From NCBI GenBank assembly GCA_030432455.1, contig JAUIHC010000051.1:1-12251 (forward strand): DNA of 12,251 nt, read 5' to 3'. The DNA comes from Phycisphaerae bacterium. Its GTDB lineage: Bacteria > Planctomycetota > Phycisphaerae > Phycisphaerales > SM1A02. A program made the position numbers and the translations under genes. Positions 1 to 6,858 of the stretch are shown one piece after another; the first letter of the stretch is position 1; each line of letters opens with the position of its first letter. Under the pieces are notes generated by a model, which had not been told where the DNA came from, made no database searches, and saw only the letters and a program-made list of their open reading frames with translations.

Positions 1-1183
<1,183 letters not shown>

Positions 1184-1259
1184 TCCGGCGTGCTTTCCAT
1201 CTCGAGGACGTTCGATCGGAGAGGCTCGTCGTTCCGCGGGCGCGGGACGCGAGAGTCCA

Positions 1260-1706
1260 TCAGCCCTCGGTGGCGGTGCCTCCAGCGGCTTCGATCTTCT
1301 GCTTGGCGGCGCCCGAGAACTTGGCCGCCTTGACGTCGAGCTTCTTGCTCAGCTCGCCCTCGCCGAGGACCTTCAGCGGAAGGTTGGTGTCGCGGATGAT
1401 GCCGCGAGCGGCCAGAACCGCCGCATCCACGGCCTCGCCGGCCTCGCATCGTTCCTCGAGGATCTTGACGTTGATGACGTGATACAGCGTGCGGAAGCGG
1501 GCGTTCGAGAAGCCCCGCTTCGGGAACCGCTGATAGAACTGCTTGCCACCGGCGTCGTAGCCGGCTCGCCGCGAGTAGCCGGATCGGCTCTTCGCGCCCT
1601 TGTGGCCGCGACCGGAGGTGCCGCCGTGGCCGCTGGCCTCGCCGCGACCGATGCGCTTCCGCTTCTTGTGGGCACCGACCTTCGCGGTGATGTCGTGGAT
1701 CATCAT
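1260..1706 (-). CDS. rplO: 50S ribosomal protein L15
   Basis: L15 is a 50S protein that binds 23S rRNA late in large-subunit assembly. The 148-residue product has the typical basic, glycine-rich N-terminus (KKRKRIGRGEASGHGGTSGRGHKG-type segment, residues 15-38), followed by the FPKRGFSNARF motif (about 62-72) and a C-terminal globular part with LKVLGEGELSKKLDVKA. Length matches the family (about 145). Two ATGs lie in tandem at 1706 and 1703; 1706 is reported, but 1703 is equally possible. A GGGAG sequence lies about 11 bases upstream. An in-frame open reading extension reaches 1940, but it only mirrors the rpsE tail and has no L15 similarity, so it was rejected. It lies between rpsE and secY; rpmD (L30), which often sits directly upstream, is missing. 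Confidence 0.97.
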   Translation of the reverse strand: MMIHDITAKVGAHKKRKRIGRGEASGHGGTSGRGHKGAKSRSGYSRRAGYDAGGKQFYQRFPKRGFSNARFRTLYHVINVKILEERCEAGEAVDAAVLAARGIIRDTNLPLKVLGEGELSKKLDVKAAKFSGAAKQKIEAAGGTATEG

Positions 1707-1728
1707 GGCTCGGGGACTCCCTGCCGTG

Positions 1729-1750
1729 CCGGACGGCGTCGGCCGTCCGG
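1729..1750. repeat. Perfect 9-bp inverted repeat between rpsE and rplO
   Basis: The arms CCGGACGGC (1729-1737) and GCCGTCCGG (1742-1750) are perfectly complementary around the four-base loop GTCG. It lies in the 64-base gap where rpmD (L30) is found in many other bacteria. It has no T tract, so it is not a classical intrinsic terminator. The left arm lies within GTGCCGGACGG (1726-1736), which recurs at 5724 and 10367. A role in mRNA processing or stability is inferred only. Confidence 0.6.
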
Positions 1751-1770
1751 GACTCGTGTCGTTGATTCGA

Positions 1771-2535
1771 TCAGCCGGCGGACTCGCCGCCACCTTCGGT
1801 CTTCGGGGCCGATTCCGCGGCCGGCGCCGGAGCGCCGCCCTCGGGTGCGGGTGCCGCCGCCGGCGCGCCAGCCGGCGCGTGACCGCCGTCCCGACCGCCG
1901 CGTCGGCCACCGCCACCGCCACCACCCCGGCGCCCACCACGCCGGCGATCCTCGCCGACGGTGTTCACCGGAGCCTTGGCCCGCTCGCTGGCGGTCTGCT
2001 GCGGCATGAACGCCATGCCGCGACGGACCGCCTCCTCGACGTCGGTCTCGCCGAGCTCGACGCCGCGAAGGGCCTCGATCGACTGGCGGGTCCGAAGCTG
2101 GCCGAGCGCCGCGAGCGTCGCCTTGACGACGTTCTTCGGGTTGGTCGACCCGTAGCACTTGGTGAGGCAGTCCTGGATGCCGAACATCTCGAGGACGGCA
2201 CGCACGCTCGCGCCCGCGATGACGCCGGTACCGGGCGAGGCCGGCACGAGCTTCACCGTCGAGGCGAGGAAGCGTCCTTCGACCACGTGCGGGATGGTCC
2301 GATCCTGCAGCGGATACGCCCGGAGGCTCCGCTTGCCGACCTTCTGGGCCTTCTCGATCGCGGTCGGCACCTGCGGTGCCTTGGCGTATCCGATGCCCAC
2401 GCGGCCGTGACGATCGCCCACCACCACGAGGGCGGCGAAGCTGAAGTTCCGGCCGCCCTTCACGGTCTTGGAGGTGCGGTAGATGCCGACCGTGGTCGAC
2501 TCGAGGGAGCTGGTTTCGTCGAGCAATTCAGCCAT
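1771..2535 (-). CDS. rpsE: 30S ribosomal protein S5 with long Arg/Gly and Ala/Pro tail
   Basis: S5 sits in the 30S body near the mRNA entry region and takes part in decoding accuracy. The 254-residue product has the N-terminal double-stranded-RNA-binding-like domain with RTSKTVKGGRNFSF (20-33) and VVVGDRHGRVGIGYAKA (37-53), then the C-terminal domain with PASPGTGVIAG (98-108), VRAVLEMFGI (111-120) and YGSTNPKNVV (128-137). The conserved core ends near residue 175, close to the usual total of about 165-175. Beyond it comes a linker, then RRRGGRRGG followed by a run of glycines and more Arg-Gly pairs (197-217), then an Ala/Pro/Glu-rich end (218-254). The tail is in frame and ends at a clean TGA. 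GAGGAAG precedes the start. Identity is certain; the function of the tail is unknown. Confidence 0.96.
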   Translation of the reverse strand: MAELLDETSSLESTTVGIYRTSKTVKGGRNFSFAALVVVGDRHGRVGIGYAKAPQVPTAIEKAQKVGKRSLRAYPLQDRTIPHVVEGRFLASTVKLVPASPGTGVIAGASVRAVLEMFGIQDCLTKCYGSTNPKNVVKATLAALGQLRTRQSIEALRGVELGETDVEEAVRRGMAFMPQQTASERAKAPVNTVGEDRRRGGRRGGGGGGGRRGGRDGGHAPAGAPAAAPAPEGGAPAPAAESAPKTEGGGESAG

Positions 2536-2564
2536 GTCGCTGCTTCCTCACGGATGAACCGTGA

Positions 2565-2924
2565 TCAGAACTCCAGACCGCCTTCGCGGGCGGCGTCGGC
2601 GAACGCCTTGACCCGGCCGTGGAATCGGAAGCCGTTCCGATCGAACACGACCTTCGAGATGCCGGCACCCTTCGCACGCTCCGCGAGCGCCGTGCCGACC
2701 TTGCGAGCGCCCTCGACGTTGCCGCCGGGGCCGTCCCACGCCTTGTCCCGCGAACTCGCCGACGCGAGGGTGCGTCCGGTGAGGTCGTCGATGACCTGTC
2801 CGTAGATGTGGTTCGCAGAGCGGAAGACGGTGAGCCGCGGACGATCGGGCATGCCGACGATCTTCTTGCGGATTCCGGTCTTCCGACGCTCCCGGCGAAC
2901 GGTCTTCTGCTTGTTCCTGTCCAT
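2565..2924 (-). CDS. rplR: 50S ribosomal protein L18
   Basis: L18 binds 5S rRNA and, with L5, helps dock it onto the central protuberance of the 50S subunit. The 119-residue product matches the family in length. It has the basic N-terminal arm ([18 protein letters not shown], about 5-22), the [20 protein letters not shown] motif (about 28-47), and the C-terminal [25 protein letters not shown] segment (about 92-116), close to the general L18 pattern of [30 protein letters not shown] lies upstream of the ATG. It sits between rplF (62-base gap) and rpsE (29-base gap), as in other spc operons. Nothing is missing. Confidence 0.97.
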   Translation of the reverse strand: [119 protein letters not shown]

Positions 2925-2986
2925 CGTGGTGATCCTCTGCCCCGTCTCGACCGAAGGGCGTTGCGGGGGTCGCGGTCTGTACTCGA

Positions 2987-3541
2987 TCAGCTGCCGAACG
3001 CCTTGCCCTGCTTGCGGGTGATCTGCTCACCGGCGTAGCGGATGCCCTTGCCGTTGTACGGCTCCGGCTTCCGCTTCATGCGGGCGGACGAGGCGAAGTT
3101 CCCCACCGCCTGCTTGTCGGCGCCGGAGATGGTGATGTTCTGTCCCTTCGCCTCGACATTGACCCCCGCGGGGATCGCCATCTCGATGACGTTGGCGAAT
3201 CCGATGTTCAGGGCCAGGACCTGACCCTTCACCTGGGCGTTCCAGCCGACGCCGACGATGTCGAGCTTCTTCTCGTAGCCCTTGGTGACACCTTCGATCA
3301 TGTTGGCGATGAGCGAGCGGGTGAGGCCCCAGAACGCCTTGCGGGCCTTGTCCTGCTCGGTGCCCTCGGGCACCGTGACGGACACGGTCTTCGCGGTCGA
3401 GTCGTGCTCGACCGAGACCTCCGGCCGATGGGTCATGCTGAGGGTGCCCTTGGGTCCCTTCACCGTGACGTTTCGGGCGGCGTCGATCGAGATCTCGACG
3501 CCGGCGGGGACGGGGATGGCACGCTTTCCGATGAGCGACAT
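2987..3541 (-). CDS. rplF: 50S ribosomal protein L6
   Basis: L6 lies near the factor-binding site of the 50S subunit and contacts the sarcin-ricin region of 23S rRNA. The 184-residue product has the typical start MSLIGKRAIPVPAGVEI and the VTVKGPKGTLS motif (about 27-37). The duplicated second domain carries YEKKLDIVGVGWNAQVKGQVLALNIGFA (about 89-116), and the C-terminal signature KPEPYNGKGIRYAGEQITRKQGKAFG is near-canonical (about 158-183). The length is normal (about 178-184). A CGAAGGAGGTAC string in the 46-base gap on its 5' side is on the opposite strand, so it does not serve as this gene's ribosome site; a weaker GGAA lies about 8 bases before the ATG. Confidence 0.97.
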   Translation of the reverse strand: MSLIGKRAIPVPAGVEISIDAARNVTVKGPKGTLSMTHRPEVSVEHDSTAKTVSVTVPEGTEQDKARKAFWGLTRSLIANMIEGVTKGYEKKLDIVGVGWNAQVKGQVLALNIGFANVIEMAIPAGVNVEAKGQNITISGADKQAVGNFASSARMKRKPEPYNGKGIRYAGEQITRKQGKAFGS

Positions 3542-3587
3542 GGTTCGTTCCAGGTCGAAGGAGGTACGCGAGGGGAATGGTCCGGCC

Positions 3588-3986
3588 TCAGGCGACGAGC
3601 GCGACGACTTCGCCGCCGACTCGTTCCGTTCGGCACTTGCGGTCGCTCATGACGCCGCTGCTGGTGGACACGATGCAGATGCCGAGGCCCTGAAGCGGTC
3701 GGGGCAGATCGCCGACGCCGCTGTAGACCCGACGGCCGCACTTGCTCACGCGATCGATGGTGTTGATCACCTGCTCGCCGCGGGGGCCGTACTTGAGCTT
3801 GATCCGGATGAGGCCCTGACGGCCGTCCTCGATGAACTCGAAACCGTTGATGTAGCCCTCCTCCTCGAGGACCCCCACGATGCCGCGGTTCAGCTTGTTG
3901 CTGACGGCGGTCACGGAGGACTCGCGGTTTCGGACGGCGTTCCGAATGCGGGTGAGCATGTCGGCGGTGAGATCGTTGATCGCCAT
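3588..3986 (-). CDS. rpsH: 30S ribosomal protein S8
   Basis: S8 is a primary 16S rRNA-binding protein that organises the central domain of the 30S subunit. In E. coli it is also the translational repressor of the spc operon. The 132-residue product starts MAINDLTADMLTRIRNAVRN, the standard S8 N-terminus. It has the winged core with FEFIEDGRQGLIRIKLKYGP (about 50-69), then RVYSGVGDLPRPLQGLGICIVSTSSGVMSD, which matches the family's conserved STSxGxMsD element (about 107-115). It ends GGEVVALVA in place of the usual GGEVLAYVW. Length is normal. Whether it represses this operon cannot be told from the sequence. Confidence 0.97.
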   Translation of the reverse strand: MAINDLTADMLTRIRNAVRNRESSVTAVSNKLNRGIVGVLEEEGYINGFEFIEDGRQGLIRIKLKYGPRGEQVINTIDRVSKCGRRVYSGVGDLPRPLQGLGICIVSTSSGVMSDRKCRTERVGGEVVALVA

Positions 3987-4029
3987 GGCTGTGTCTCTAG
4001 GGTGCCTGGGGCGGGAATCGGTCGGAAGG

Positions 4030-4044
4030 GACGGCGGTGCCGTC
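4030..4044. repeat. Small inverted repeat between rpsH and rpsN
   Basis: GACGGC (4030-4035) and GCCGTC (4039-4044) pair perfectly around a GGT loop in the 80-base gap between rpsN and rpsH. It has no T tract. A six-base stem can occur by chance at this G+C content, so it is noted mainly because stronger repeats occur in other gaps of the cluster. Confidence 0.35.
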
Positions 4045-4066
4045 TCCGTCCTTCACCGAATGGGGG

Positions 4067-4252
4067 TCACCAGCTGGCCTTCCGCATGCCGGGGATCATG
4101 CCCTGAAGGGCGAGTTCCCGAAGCATGATCCGGCTGATGCGGAACTTGCGGTACACGCCGCGCTTGCGGCCGGTGATCTCGCACCGGACCTGCTTGCGGG
4201 TCGAGAACTTGGGTTCCTGCTTCATCCGGGCGAAGGTGCGCTTGCTGGCCAT
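4067..4252 (-). CDS. rpsN: 30S ribosomal protein S14, short form lacking the zinc site
   Basis: S14 binds 16S rRNA in the 30S head and is needed late in small-subunit assembly. The product is 61 residues, exactly the length of the short S14 class that normally carries a C-x2-C...C-x2-C zinc ribbon. It aligns without gaps to that class: KPKF-like EPKFSTRKQVRC (13-24), VYRKF (33-37), LRELALQGMIPG (44-55) and the invariant RKASW end (57-61). Of the four zinc ligands only C24 is kept; the others are T27, S40 and M43. It is therefore a zinc-free variant of the short form and not the longer (about 100-residue) zinc-free type seen in E. coli. AGGAAA lies upstream of the ATG. Its position between rplE and rpsH is canonical. 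Confidence 0.96.
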   Translation of the reverse strand: MASKRTFARMKQEPKFSTRKQVRCEITGRKRGVYRKFRISRIMLRELALQGMIPGMRKASW

Positions 4253-4325
4253 TCGTGGGTTTCCTGCTCGCGTGACTGCGTGGATCGAGTGAATCGGTGA
4301 GGGACGTGGTCGGTGCTTCCCGGGA

Positions 4326-4919
4326 TCAGCGACGGAGATCGTCGTCCTTGCGGGAGAACGGGAAGCCGAGCTCGGTGAGCAGCATCTTGCTGATCGCCGG
4401 TGTGCTCTGGTCGAACACGATGTTGATGTTCATGCCGTGGGTGTGGCTGAAGTTGGCCATGTTGATCTCCGGCCACACCGCCTGCTCGGTCAGGCCGAAC
4501 GAGTAGTTGCCGTTGGAGTCGAAGGCCGAGTCGTTCACACCCCGGAAGTCCTTGATACGGGGCATGGCGAGGTTGATGAGCCGATCGAGGAAACTCCACA
4601 TCCGCTCGCGCCGCATGGTGACCATGAAGGCCGACGGGGCACCCTCGCGGACCTTGAAGTTCGCCACCGACTTCCGGGCCTTCACCATGACCGGCCTCTG
4701 GCCGGAGATCGTGGTGAGGGTCGAGATCACGGTGTCCCGGAACTCGGGCTTGAGCTTCTGGTTCTCGAGGTGCTTGCCCACCCCGACATTGACGACGATC
4801 TTCTCGAGCGTCGGCACCTGATGCGGATTCTTGAGACCGAACTCCTGCATCAGCTTGGGCGAGATCTCGTCTCGGAGCTTCGCCTGGAGTCGGGGGGTGT
4901 TCGTCTGGGCGACCATCAT
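4326..4919 (-). CDS. rplE: 50S ribosomal protein L5
   Basis: L5 binds 5S rRNA and helps form the central protuberance that contacts P-site tRNA and the 30S head. The 197-residue product has the usual L5 features: KNPHQVPTLEKIVVNVGVGKHLEN (about residues 29-52), LTTISGQRPVMVKARKSVANFKVREG (about 65-90), MWSFLDRLINLAMPRIKDFRGV (about 107-128), FDSNGNYSFGLTEQAVWPEI (about 132-151) and the MNINIVFDQSTP segment near the C-terminus. I chose the ATG at 4919 because AAAGGA lies 9 bases upstream and the protein then starts close to the family's N-terminus. An in-frame ATG at 4952 would add 11 residues (PATPRKGTTT-type) that look untypical, although many gene finders would choose it; 4916 is a third option. 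Confidence 0.95.
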   Translation of the reverse strand: MMVAQTNTPRLQAKLRDEISPKLMQEFGLKNPHQVPTLEKIVVNVGVGKHLENQKLKPEFRDTVISTLTTISGQRPVMVKARKSVANFKVREGAPSAFMVTMRRERMWSFLDRLINLAMPRIKDFRGVNDSAFDSNGNYSFGLTEQAVWPEINMANFSHTHGMNINIVFDQSTPAISKMLLTELGFPFSRKDDDLRR

Positions 4920-4928
4920 CGTCGTCGT

Positions 4929-4934
4929 TCCTTT
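4929..4934 (-). promoter_or_regulatory. Ribosome binding site deciding the rplE start
   Basis: On the coding strand AAAGGA ends 9 bases before the ATG at 4919. The competing ATG at 4952 has only a G-rich run upstream (GGGGGA). The better spacing and the L5 family N-terminus both favour the inner start. Confidence 0.5.
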
Positions 4935-4980
4935 CCGAGGGGTGGCCGGCATGCGGCCCGGTCCCCCACCGGTCGTTCAC

Positions 4981-5316
4981 TCAGCCCTTGCGGGGGCCCC
5001 GGAGGACATGAAGTTCCTTGCCGCCGCGGACGGCGACGCGAACCTTGCTGCCGTCGGGACGGGATTCGAACCGGACCCGGCTCGCCTTCCCATCAACGAC
5101 GGGGCTGACGTTGGAGATGTGGATGGGCATCTCCTGCTCGATGACACCGCCCTGCGGACGGGTCTGAGTGGGCTTGAGGTGCCGCTTCCGGATGTTCACA
5201 CCAGAGACCACGACCCGATCGCTGGCGGTGTCGACGGAGAGGATCTCCCCGACCTTCCCACGATCGTTGCCCGCGGTCACGATGACCTGATCACCTCGCT
5301 TGACGTGACGTGCCAT
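4981..5316 (-). CDS. rplX: 50S ribosomal protein L24
   Basis: L24 starts 50S assembly by binding domain I of 23S rRNA and lies beside the peptide exit tunnel. The 111-residue product has the KOW motif in its N-terminal half (VKRGDQVIVTAGNDRGKVGEIL, about 5-26), followed by VVVSGVNIRKRHLKPTQTRPQGGVIEQEMPIHISNV (about 35-70), the standard L24 order. The TRPQGGVIEQEMPIHISNV stretch resembles planctomycete L24 proteins, from memory. Its ATG lies 2 bases past the rplN stop, so the two genes are probably translationally coupled. Length is normal. Confidence 0.97.
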   Translation of the reverse strand: MARHVKRGDQVIVTAGNDRGKVGEILSVDTASDRVVVSGVNIRKRHLKPTQTRPQGGVIEQEMPIHISNVSPVVDGKASRVRFESRPDGSKVRVAVRGGKELHVLRGPRKG

Positions 5317-5318
5317 AG

Positions 5319-5705
5319 TCAGACGACCTCCGTGGCCAGGGACACGATCTTCATGTAGTTCTTCTCCCGCAGCTCGCGAGCCACGGCTCCGAAGATGCGC
5401 GTGCCCTTCGGGTTGCCGTCCGCGTCGACGATGACGCAGGCGTTGGAGTCGAACCGGACGTAACTGCCGTCGGCGCGACGGGTCGGGTACTTGGTCCGCA
5501 CGATGACGGCCTGCACCTTGTCGCCGGCCTTGATGTCCGCGTTGGGCAGGGCCTTCTTCACCGTGCAGGTGACCCGGTCACCGACGCCGACCGCGATGCG
5601 GGTGAACTTGCCGCGGGCGGTGGACATGCCCTTCGTGCCGATGACCATCGCGACCTTGGCGCCGCTGTTGTCGGCCACGTCGAGCCTTGATTCCTTCTGG
5701 AGCAT
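5319..5705 (-). CDS. rplN: 50S ribosomal protein L14
   Basis: L14 lies at the subunit interface, contacts 16S rRNA helix 14 (bridge B8) and is the usual docking site of the silencing factor RsfS. The 128-residue product starts MLQKESRLDVADNSGAKVAM. It carries the family motifs VGVGDRVTCTVKKA (about 39-52), VQAVIVRTKYPTRRADGSYVRFDSNACVIVD (about 65-95) and GTRIFGAVARELREKNYMKIVSLA (about 102-125). It is slightly longer than the usual 122 residues because of the STARGKFTR region near residue 28. It is the first gene of the spc block; the 81-base gap behind rpsQ contains two inverted repeats and no clear promoter. Confidence 0.97.
   Translation of the reverse strand: MLQKESRLDVADNSGAKVAMVIGTKGMSTARGKFTRIAVGVGDRVTCTVKKALPNADIKAGDKVQAVIVRTKYPTRRADGSYVRFDSNACVIVDADGNPKGTRIFGAVARELREKNYMKIVSLATEVV
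5326..5331 (-). promoter_or_regulatory. Strong Shine-Dalgarno of rplX inside the rplN 3' end
   Basis: GGAGGT on the coding strand ends 9 bases before the rplX ATG (5316). It lies within the last codons of rplN, whose stop is at 5319-5321. It is the best ribosome site seen in this cluster, and its place suggests coupled translation of L14 and L24. Confidence 0.65.
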
Positions 5706-5723
5706 CGCTGGGATCCGGATTCG

Positions 5724-5742
5724 GTGCCGGACGGTCCGGCAC
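5724..5742. repeat. Perfect inverted repeat in the S10/spc junction (rpsQ-rplN gap)
   Basis: GTGCCGGAC (5724-5732) and GTCCGGCAC (5734-5742) are perfectly complementary about a single central G, so in RNA an 8-bp stem with a 3-base loop is expected. It contains the 11-mer GTGCCGGACGG shared with 1726-1736 and 10367-10377. No T run follows on either strand, so it is not a typical intrinsic terminator. Confidence 0.6.
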
Positions 5743-5764
5743 GTGGTGCGTGGGGTTCTCGGAT

Positions 5765-5782
5765 GCCGACCCGCGGGTCGGC
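5765..5782. repeat. Second perfect palindrome in the rpsQ-rplN gap
   Basis: The 18-base sequence GCCGACCCGCGGGTCGGC is a perfect palindrome that can form a 7-bp stem with a CGCG loop. It begins 4 bases past the rpsQ stop codon and lies in tandem with the repeat at 5724-5742. Together they occupy about half of the junction between the S10 and spc blocks, the place where E. coli has the spc promoter. I see no convincing -35/-10 pair here. Confidence 0.6.
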
Positions 5783-5786
5783 GGGA

Positions 5787-6071
5787 TCACTCGGAGCCGA
5801 TCGCCTTCTCGACGACGCGGGTGAGGATCCAGGACTTGGTCTTGGAGATCGGACGGCACTCCGCCACCTCGACGCGGTCGCCGGTGTGGCTCTCGTTGTT
5901 CGCGTCGTGGACCTGGAGCACGGTCCGCCGCTTGATGTACTTGCCGTACTTGGGGTGCCGCGCGGAGTACGCGATGACCACCTTGCGGGTCTTGTCGCGG
6001 GCGTCGCTCGCGACGATGCCGATGCGGCGAGGGGCGTTCTCGTGGACGACGATGTCTGACGCGTGAGTCAT
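5787..6071 (-). CDS. rpsQ: 30S ribosomal protein S17
   Basis: S17 is an OB-fold protein that binds the 5' and central domains of 16S rRNA early in 30S assembly. The 94-residue product has the typical RRIGIVASDARDKTRKVVIAY (15-35), the HPKYGKYIKRRTVLQVHDANNESHTGDRVEVAECRPISKTKSW core (39-81) and a short VVEKA end. The N-terminal MTHASDIVVHENAP is some 6-10 residues longer than in many S17 proteins, but no better start is visible. CGGAA lies about 9 bases upstream. It closes the S10 block. Confidence 0.97.
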   Translation of the reverse strand: MTHASDIVVHENAPRRIGIVASDARDKTRKVVIAYSARHPKYGKYIKRRTVLQVHDANNESHTGDRVEVAECRPISKTKSWILTRVVEKAIGSE

Positions 6072-6103
6072 GGTGGGTTCCGTCTCGGGCGCGAGGCCGT
6101 GGT

Positions 6104-6310
6104 TCAGGCCTCGGTCGCCGCGGTGCGGCGTCGGGCGTTTCGCTCGGTCATCAGCCGGGCGATGTCCTTCTTGATCCTGGCGAACTGGGAGGTGTCCTCG
6201 ATCTTCTCGGTCACCGCCTGGGTGCGAAGCTCGAAGTGACGGCGCTTGAGCCGCTCGATCTCGACGTCGAGCTCCTCGTCATTGAGCTTTCGGACTTCCT
6301 TGGGGGTCAT
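6104..6310 (-). CDS. rpmC: 50S ribosomal protein L29
   Basis: L29 is a small helical-hairpin protein of the 50S subunit next to the exit tunnel, near the docking site of trigger factor and SRP. The 68-residue product reads MTPKEVRKLNDEELDVEIER at the start, then the family motif LRTQAVTEKIEDTSQFARIKKDIARLMTERNAR (about 29-61). Two helices with a short turn are expected. I chose the ATG at 6310 because GGAG lies 7 bases upstream. The GTG codon directly before it (6313) would be only 4 bases from that site, so it is less likely to be the start. Canonical position between rplP and rpsQ. Confidence 0.95.
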   Translation of the reverse strand: MTPKEVRKLNDEELDVEIERLKRRHFELRTQAVTEKIEDTSQFARIKKDIARLMTERNARRRTAATEA

Positions 6311-6355
6311 CACTGGACTCCGTGGTCTTCTGGACGCGGTTGCTGGCGGGATGGA

Positions 6356-6775
6356 TCACACCGCGAGGCGGCGACCGACGAACCGGCAGCGAACCGGCAT
6401 CTTCTGGGCGATACGAGCGAAGGCCTGCTTCGCGAGGTCCTCGGGCACGCCGGCGATCTCGTAGAGCACCGTGCCCGGGTAGATCCGGGCGGCCCAGTAG
6501 TCGACGTCGGCCTTTCCCTTGCCCATTCGGGTCTCGAGGGGCTTCTTCGACACGGGCTTGTCCGGGAACACCCGGATGTAGATCTTGCCCTGACGGCGAA
6601 GGAAGTGCTGGGCGGCGATACGACCGGACTCGATCTGACGCGCGGTCAGCCAGTGCGGCTCGAGGGCCTGGAGGCCGTAGTCGCCGTAGGCGACATAGTT
6701 GCCGCGGGTCGCGGTGCCTCGCAACTTTCCTCGCTGCTGCTTCCGGAACTTGGTTCTCTTGGGCAACATCGGCAT
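6356..6775 (-). CDS. rplP: 50S ribosomal protein L16
   Basis: L16 lies near the A site and peptidyl-transferase centre of the 50S subunit and is incorporated late in assembly. The 139-residue product starts MPMLPKRTKFRKQQRGKLRG. It has GDYGLQALEPHWLTARQIESGRIA (about 31-54), FPDKPVSKKPLETRMGKGKADVDYW (about 70-94) and a typical end MPVRCRFVGR. R83 corresponds to the arginine that is hydroxylated in E. coli L16. The usual second glycine of MGKGKG is alanine here (A89). The first ATG is preferred to the one two codons in, since GGAG lies about 9 bases before it. Length is normal. Confidence 0.97.
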   Translation of the reverse strand: MPMLPKRTKFRKQQRGKLRGTATRGNYVAYGDYGLQALEPHWLTARQIESGRIAAQHFLRRQGKIYIRVFPDKPVSKKPLETRMGKGKADVDYWAARIYPGTVLYEIAGVPEDLAKQAFARIAQKMPVRCRFVGRRLAV

Positions 6776-6790
6776 CGGGGTTCACTCCGT

Positions 6791-6804
6791 CGGGCGTCGG
6801 CCCG
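6791..6804. repeat. Small inverted repeat between rpsC and rplP
   Basis: CGGGC (6791-6795) and GCCCG (6800-6804) pair around GTCG, the same loop as in the hairpin at 1729-1750. The stem is only five bases and may be chance in this G+C-rich DNA. Confidence 0.3.
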
Positions 6805-6858
6805 TCAATCGCTCGTCCTGTGGTGAAGGATCGTTCGGAAGGTTCGAGAGAGCAGGAA

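Noticed and set aside
1600..2805. A 401-codon plus-strand open frame antisense to rpsE and rplR
   Set aside because: It mirrors the codon structure of well-identified ribosomal genes on the other strand. Long antisense frames are common in G+C-rich DNA, and its translation shows no domain.
5706..5786. The rpsQ-rplN hairpins as an intrinsic terminator
   Set aside because: Neither hairpin is followed by a T-rich run on the transcribed strand, and the downstream genes need transcription.
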